Assembly: GCA_026394055.1 (NCBI GenBank)
Contig: JAPKYZ010000079.1
Coordinates: 1 to 59,986 of the forward strand
Source of the DNA: Acidobacteriota bacterium
Lineage (GTDB): Bacteria > Acidobacteriota > Terriglobia > Bryobacterales > Bryobacteraceae
Direction of reading: 5' to 3'
Length of the DNA stretch: 59,986 nt
Part shown: positions 55,648 to 59,986 of the stretch, piece by piece
How positions within the stretch are numbered: the first letter of the stretch is position 1
Layout of the letters: every line of letters begins with the position of its first letter
Notes under the pieces: model-generated
The model's input: only the letters and a program-made list of their open reading frames with translations
Database searches by the model: none
What the model was told of the DNA's origin: nothing
Position numbers and translations under genes: made by a program

Positions 55648-56115
55648 GTTGGCGATGCCGAAGGCTCGTGACGGCCCCTTCTTCGGAATCGCCGCGACGT
55701 TCACCGGACACGTTACGTTCAAGTGAACGTGGATGCTCTCGTCGCCTGGGTTTTCGACCAGCACCGTGTAGTAGCCGGTGGCTGGGAGTTGATAGTTAGT
55801 CCGGAAAGGCGACTCAAAGAGCGGTGCGTCAGCCTCGAACAGTTCTGTGCCGTCGTCCTCATCACCCTCAAAAAGGCGGACCACAGTTCCAGCGTCAGCG
55901 GCTATTTCAATCAGAATGTCTTGGCCTTCTACCCCGTCGTATGTTTGACCGTATGCCCCGTACGGTGGAATCACGTAGTTGTTGGTGATTCGGCAGAGTG
56001 CATCCGCCGCTGATGGCTGTCGAGCGCTCCCTGGCGGAAGCATTGCGACCGTAGGCCGAGCATCCCCGTCCCATCCCAACTTGCCCAGAATCAATTGGAT
56101 CAAGCGCATCGGCAT
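55444..56115 (-). CDS. Hypothetical protein with a PPC-like beta domain, antisense to a small ORF
   Basis: A 223-residue product whose residues about 45-150 look like a compact beta-sandwich (YDGVEGQDILIEIAADAGTVVRLFEGDEDD; LPATGYYTVLVENPGDESIHVHLNV), similar to pre-peptidase C-terminal domains. No signal peptide. GGAGGG precedes the ATG. The last 65 residues are low-complexity and antisense to the membrane ORF at 55438-55647, so the true end may have been changed by rearrangement. Confidence 0.55.
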   Translation of the reverse strand: MPMRLIQLILGKLGWDGDARPTVAMLPPGSARQPSAADALCRITNNYVIPPYGAYGQTYDGVEGQDILIEIAADAGTVVRLFEGDEDDGTELFEADAPLFESPFRTNYQLPATGYYTVLVENPGDESIHVHLNVTCPVNVAAIPKKGPSRAFGIANSAAAGAEGFGNGHPQHGGSNGQQRGLVLPGDRPEKPAVFIAGKQADTEPEHSSPSGQKADGDVEPSA

Positions 56116-56479
56116 CGTACCCTCCGATAGCGGAGCCGTAATCGACTTCCGCCGAGTTTAGACACTAATAGTTGATGGACGCGGGAGACAAAAAAGGACG
56201 GTGGCGGGCCGAACGGGCGGCCCGGCGGAGGAATCCGGCAGGGTTGGATCACGCCCCTTCATTGCAGGGACCTCACCGTTACGTGGTCTGGCTTCCGTCC
56301 AAAGGCACACGGACAGCCGATATCTTATATGACACCGCCACAGGGCATTTCGTTCCAAACTAATGCAAGATTTACGGAGCAACCCGCAAACTGGGGTAGC
56401 GAGTGTCTCATACAGCGCGGCGTGCCGCAGGCCGGTCCGGTGGCCATGCAATGCCCAAGACTGATATCGTTGCACTCAG
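56116..56479. other. Intergenic region before the nuclease-helicase gene
   Basis: A 63-codon rightward frame at 56175-56363 (HRYVVWLPSKGTRTADILYD) has protein-like composition but no ribosome site; I leave it unassigned. No repeat or operator is evident. Confidence 0.4.
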
Positions 56480-59400
56480 ATGAAGAATCTCGGTGGAACG
56501 ATCCGGCTTGCAGCTACCGACATTAGCAACCACCTTTTCTGTGGGCATCTCACTGCGTTGAATGTTAGCGAGTCTCGCGGGGAGCGAGTTTCGCCGCCGG
56601 TTAGAGCGCCGCATCTTGTCGTAATTCAAGAGCGTGGTCTGGATCACGAGCGAGCCTACATTGAACACCTTCTTTCCGAGGGGCTTTCGATCAAGAATCT
56701 GGATGAGTACAAAGACGATGTGAATTCGGTCGCCGAAACGCTCAAGGCCATGGCCGCAGGTATAGAAGTCATCGTCCAGGGTGCTCTTAAGAACGACAGA
56801 TGGTTTGGGCGGCCCGACGTTTTGCGACGAATTGAGGTGCCGAGCAACTTTGGCTCTTGGTCGTACGAACCGTACGACTGCAAGCTGGCGCGAGAGACCA
56901 AGGCGGCCACTATTCTCCAACTCTCGCACTATGCAGCACTTCTCACTGCGGTGCAAGGATGCGAACCCGAGACAATGTACGTGGTCCCACCCTCGCCCGA
57001 ATTCAATGTGGAACGGTATCGGGTTCTCGACTACGCGGCGTACTACCGATCCATTAAGGCAAGGCTCGAAAAGGCCACCGCTAAGGAGCAGCCGACCTTT
57101 GCAGAACCAAACGGACACTGCGATGTCTGCCGATGGTGGCCGGAGTGTGATCGCGAATGGCGGCGCGATGATCACCTTTCCTTGACAGCGGGAATTAGCC
57201 GCCTCCAACGCAAGCAGCTGATCGAATGGGAAGTCCCGACCGTAGAGGCCCTTTCGCGTCTAACCGTGCCGCTCGTAAACAAGCCTCGCCATGGATCGAG
57301 GGATGGATACGTACGCATCCGCGAACAGGCGCGGGTTCAGGTGGCCGGCCGCTACCAAAGACAACCGGTGCACGAACTGCTGGCAATCGAGCTTGGGCGG
57401 GGATTGACGCGCTTACCCGAACCATCTCCTGGCGACATCTCGTTTGATCTAGAAAGCGACCCCTTCGTGGGCACCCACGGCCGCGAGTACCTGTTCGGGT
57501 TCGGCATGCAATCCGCGGAAGGGCGTTTCGATTATCAGCGCCGCTGGGCATTGTCCGCCGCAGACGAAAAGGCAGCGTTCGAATGGTTTGTAGACTTCGC
57601 GATGGAGCAGTGGAAGTCTTTCCCAGCGATGCATATCTATCACTACAGTCCCAAAGAGCCATCTGCGTTGAAGACGCTGATGGGGCGGTACGCCACTCGT
57701 GAAGATGCAATTGACCGAATGCTGAGAGCCGGTATCTTCGTTGACCTGCACTCAATCACAAAGCAGTCTTTGCGTGCCAGCGTCGAACAGTATTCGCTCA
57801 AGGCATTGGAGGAGTTTCACGGCTTCAAACGAAACGTGCCACTGGACGAAGCTAAAGCCGCCATGCGGCAGGTGGAACATGGGTTGGAACTCGGGCGGAT
57901 CACGGAAGTTGATGCCGATACTTGCGAAAGGGTCGAAGGATACAACGCCGACGATTGCCGCTCGACGTTTTCTCTCCGCGATTGGCTTGAAGGTCTTCGG
58001 CGCGCTGAGGTTGACGCAGGCACAGATATCCCCAGGCCGAAAGAGCAAGACGGCGAACCGCCAGAAACGCTAAACGAACGCCAAGCGCGGGTCGCAGGTT
58101 TGATTGCGGCACTAACCCATGACCTACCGGCTGACGAAACAGAGCGTACAGACGATCAGTCAGCAAGGTGGCTGCTCGCTAACTTGTTGGACTGGCACCG
58201 GCGCGAAGCCAAAGTGGCCTATTGGGAAAAGTTTCGTTTGCGCGATCTCGATGACGAGGAACTGCGCGACGAGCGAGCGGCAATTGGTGGGTTGGAATTC
58301 GCCGCAGAAATTCCTCCAACCGGGCGAAAGAAACTACCCATCCATCAATATTCGTTCCCGCCACAGGAGACGAATCTCCAGCTCGGAAAGAAGGTCTATA
58401 CGCGGGATGGGCAGATCGGAACTATTGAGGAAATAGATCCGGTTGGCGGAACAGTTGGAATCAGGAAGACCGGTAAGGCACTCGACGTTCATCCAAGATC
58501 CGTTTACTCCTATGAAATTGTCGGTACCGACGAACAGGCCGATTCGCTAGTCCGCCTCGCCGACTACGTCACGGGAAGTGGATTCGCAGATGCACCACCT
58601 TTTAGAACCGCTTCCGGTCTCTTGTTGCGGCATCCGCCTTGGGCGCAGCTGCTGAAAGCTGGCGAAGGCGTTGTTGAGGCGGCAAAACGGCTAGTTCATG
58701 AATTGGATGGCTCTGTGTTACCGATCCAAGGTCCTCCAGGGGCGGGCAAGACGTTCACGGCGGCTTGCATGATCATTGAGGCGGTATCGGCGGGCAAGCG
58801 GGTCGGCGTAACGGCGAGCAGTCACAAAGTCATCAGAAACTTGCTCGACGACGTCCAGACGGAGGCCATTCGGCAAAGAGTAGCTCCGGTCAATTGCCTT
58901 CAAAAGGTGTCCGAGAAGTCCGAAGAAAACTTGCCTGATTGGTTGAAAGAGACAACCGACAATGCCGAAGCCGTTGCGGCGATCCAAACCCGCACCTGTG
59001 CTGTATTGGCTGGGACGGCGTGGCTTTGGGCCCGCGAAGAGGCGGTTGGCCTCGTTGACATGCTCTTCGTTGATGAGGCTGGGCAGATGTCCTTGGCCAA
59101 CGCCGTCGCGATTGCGCCAGCTGCGCGGAATCTCATCCTTCTCGGCGATCCGCAGCAACTCGACCAGCCACTCCAAGGAAGCCACCCCGATGGAGCCGAA
59201 GTGTCGGCCCTGGAGCATCTGCTACAAGGTGGGAAGACGATTGCTCCTGATCGGGGACTGTTCCTGGATAAGACTTGGCGACTTCACCCGGAGATATGCC
59301 GATTCACTTCCGAGCTGTTCTACGAAACCCGTCTTGAGTCTCGCGGGGGGCTGGAGAATCAGCGAATCGAGGGGCACCCTTGGTTAGGATCGTTCGGATT

Positions 59401-59899
59401 GCGCTACCTGCCCGTGAAGCATGAAGGCAATCAACATTCTGCGGTCGAGGAAGTTGACTATATTGCGTCCATCGTGGAGAGCCTGTTGGTGCCCGAAGTC
59501 CACTGGGTCGATGACGGCGGCAATCGGCGGCGTCTGTCGCGAGAGGAAATTCTGATCGTCGCTCCGTACAACGCCCAAGTCGCAGCGATCTCGCGCCGCC
59601 TGCCGGGGATGCGAGTCGGGACGGTTGACAAATTCCAGGGTCAACAGGCGCCGGTCGTTATCTACTCGCTGACGACATCTTCGCCGGAAGACGCTCCGCG
59701 CGGCATGGAGTTCCTTTACAGCCTGAACCGCCTGAACGTCGCAACGTCTCGCGCGAAGGCCCTGGCCATACTGGTCGGCAGTCCAAAGTTGCTGGAGCCA
59801 GAATGCAAGACGCCACGCCAACTCCAGCTCGCCAATGCTCTGTGCAGATATGTGGAGTTGGCAGGTTTCGTCGAGGACTTGGTGATCTCCGCGACGTAG
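56480..59899 (+). CDS. Cas4-like nuclease / DEDD exonuclease / SF1 helicase fusion (TM0106 type)
   Basis: The 1139-residue protein starts with a RecB/Cas4-type nuclease: GRPD, DCK and QLSHYA motifs, with Cys21 plus C214-x2-C217-x5-C223 likely binding an Fe-S cluster. A DEDD/RNase H-like domain follows (FDLESD, Asp323/Glu325; GYNADDCRST). Then comes an SF1B Upf1/Dna2-like helicase with GPPGAGKT (Lys757), VDEAGQ (865-868), LLGDPQQL, DKFQGQQA and NVATSRAK. TM0106-family proteins of this layout are widespread but of unproven role, probably DNA repair or defence. The ATG at 56480 has a weak ribosome site. Confidence 0.88.
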   Translation: MKNLGGTIRLAATDISNHLFCGHLTALNVSESRGERVSPPVRAPHLVVIQERGLDHERAYIEHLLSEGLSIKNLDEYKDDVNSVAETLKAMAAGIEVIVQGALKNDRWFGRPDVLRRIEVPSNFGSWSYEPYDCKLARETKAATILQLSHYAALLTAVQGCEPETMYVVPPSPEFNVERYRVLDYAAYYRSIKARLEKATAKEQPTFAEPNGHCDVCRWWPECDREWRRDDHLSLTAGISRLQRKQLIEWEVPTVEALSRLTVPLVNKPRHGSRDGYVRIREQARVQVAGRYQRQPVHELLAIELGRGLTRLPEPSPGDISFDLESDPFVGTHGREYLFGFGMQSAEGRFDYQRRWALSAADEKAAFEWFVDFAMEQWKSFPAMHIYHYSPKEPSALKTLMGRYATREDAIDRMLRAGIFVDLHSITKQSLRASVEQYSLKALEEFHGFKRNVPLDEAKAAMRQVEHGLELGRITEVDADTCERVEGYNADDCRSTFSLRDWLEGLRRAEVDAGTDIPRPKEQDGEPPETLNERQARVAGLIAALTHDLPADETERTDDQSARWLLANLLDWHRREAKVAYWEKFRLRDLDDEELRDERAAIGGLEFAAEIPPTGRKKLPIHQYSFPPQETNLQLGKKVYTRDGQIGTIEEIDPVGGTVGIRKTGKALDVHPRSVYSYEIVGTDEQADSLVRLADYVTGSGFADAPPFRTASGLLLRHPPWAQLLKAGEGVVEAAKRLVHELDGSVLPIQGPPGAGKTFTAACMIIEAVSAGKRVGVTASSHKVIRNLLDDVQTEAIRQRVAPVNCLQKVSEKSEENLPDWLKETTDNAEAVAAIQTRTCAVLAGTAWLWAREEAVGLVDMLFVDEAGQMSLANAVAIAPAARNLILLGDPQQLDQPLQGSHPDGAEVSALEHLLQGGKTIAPDRGLFLDKTWRLHPEICRFTSELFYETRLESRGGLENQRIEGHPWLGSFGLRYLPVKHEGNQHSAVEEVDYIASIVESLLVPEVHWVDDGGNRRRLSREEILIVAPYNAQVAAISRRLPGMRVGTVDKFQGQQAPVVIYSLTTSSPEDAPRGMEFLYSLNRLNVATSRAKALAILVGSPKLLEPECKTPRQLQLANALCRYVELAGFVEDLVISAT

Positions 59900-59986
59900 T
59901 TCGGGCAGTTGGCTGGAAGGTACCAACGACACAGTGACGCTTGCAGGATTCGCGGCGATCGGGTATTATCCAGTTCATTATCAATA

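Noticed and set aside
55936..55952. CCCCGTACGGTGG resembling the shared operator
   Set aside because: It lies inside the leftward gene 55444-56115, has no promoter beside it and lacks the outer bases, so it is probably chance.
1..59986. CRISPR arrays, rRNA genes or intact insertion sequences
   Set aside because: I found no regularly spaced repeat-spacer pattern, no rRNA-like sequence and no transposase gene in the window.

Overview
The window looks like the left part of a large integrative and conjugative element (ICE) in a high-GC Gram-negative chromosome. The organism is probably an acidobacterium of the Bryobacter/Solibacter type. I infer this from the winged-helix/PD40 regulator, the DUF6702 protein, the TPR-CHAT-propeller protein and the general protein style; no ribosomal marker is present to prove it. 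About 0.9 kb of apparent host sequence (a DUF6702 secreted protein) is followed by a tRNA-Leu(CAG) gene at 920-1006 with its own terminator. Everything to the right looks horizontally acquired. No second copy of the tRNA 3' end was seen, so the right end of the element probably lies beyond the window.

Layout. 1.3-9.7 kb holds an unknown ORF, an XRE/nucleotidyltransferase toxin-antitoxin-like pair, a very large STAND-type NTPase with an N-terminal nuclease-like domain (frameshifted), a tyrosine recombinase and an excisionase-like HTH protein. 10.3-17.1 kb is a cargo block: a winged-helix/PD40 membrane regulator, a lipoprotein and a 1304-residue secreted protein with PKD-like repeats. 17.2-18.6 kb contains remnants of two further tyrosine recombinases. 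18.8-25.9 kb is a leftward group: a 65-residue protein, ArdC-KfrB antirestriction protein, VirD4/TraG coupling protein, SSB, TraF peptidase, TraB nitrilase, an HTH protein, and an HTH/PIN pair. 26.2-32.2 kb holds a TPR-like protein, a TPR-CHAT-propeller protein and a divergent partner ORF. 32.2-35.95 kb is the DNA-processing region: DUF3363 relaxase and RHH accessory protein on one side, traK-traL-traM on the other, and a repeat-rich putative oriT between. 35.95-39.9 kb holds an AbiE pair (toxin frameshifted), a sigma factor without region 4, small unknown proteins and a second SSB. 40.4-44.3 kb holds a nuclease-like/TPR protein and a RepB-type primase. 44.4-54.9 kb is a trb mating-pair operon in RP4/Ti order (B-C-D-E-J-K-L-F-G-I). 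55-59.9 kb holds small proteins and a Cas4-like nuclease/DEDD exonuclease/SF1 helicase fusion.

How it works together. The trb genes plus TraG/VirD4 build the channel, and TraF with TraB probably matures and supports a TrbC pilin. The relaxase, RHH protein, TraK and putative oriT start transfer; two SSBs, ArdC and the primase would protect and convert the incoming strand. Five promoters (xis-like gene, ArdC operon, mob/relaxase, traK, trb operon) carry the same operator-like sequence, CACCG-(GATA or TA)-CGG, just downstream of the -10, which suggests one repressor for the whole transfer programme. At least four large cargo proteins resemble defence proteins, and three toxin-antitoxin-like pairs may stabilise the element.
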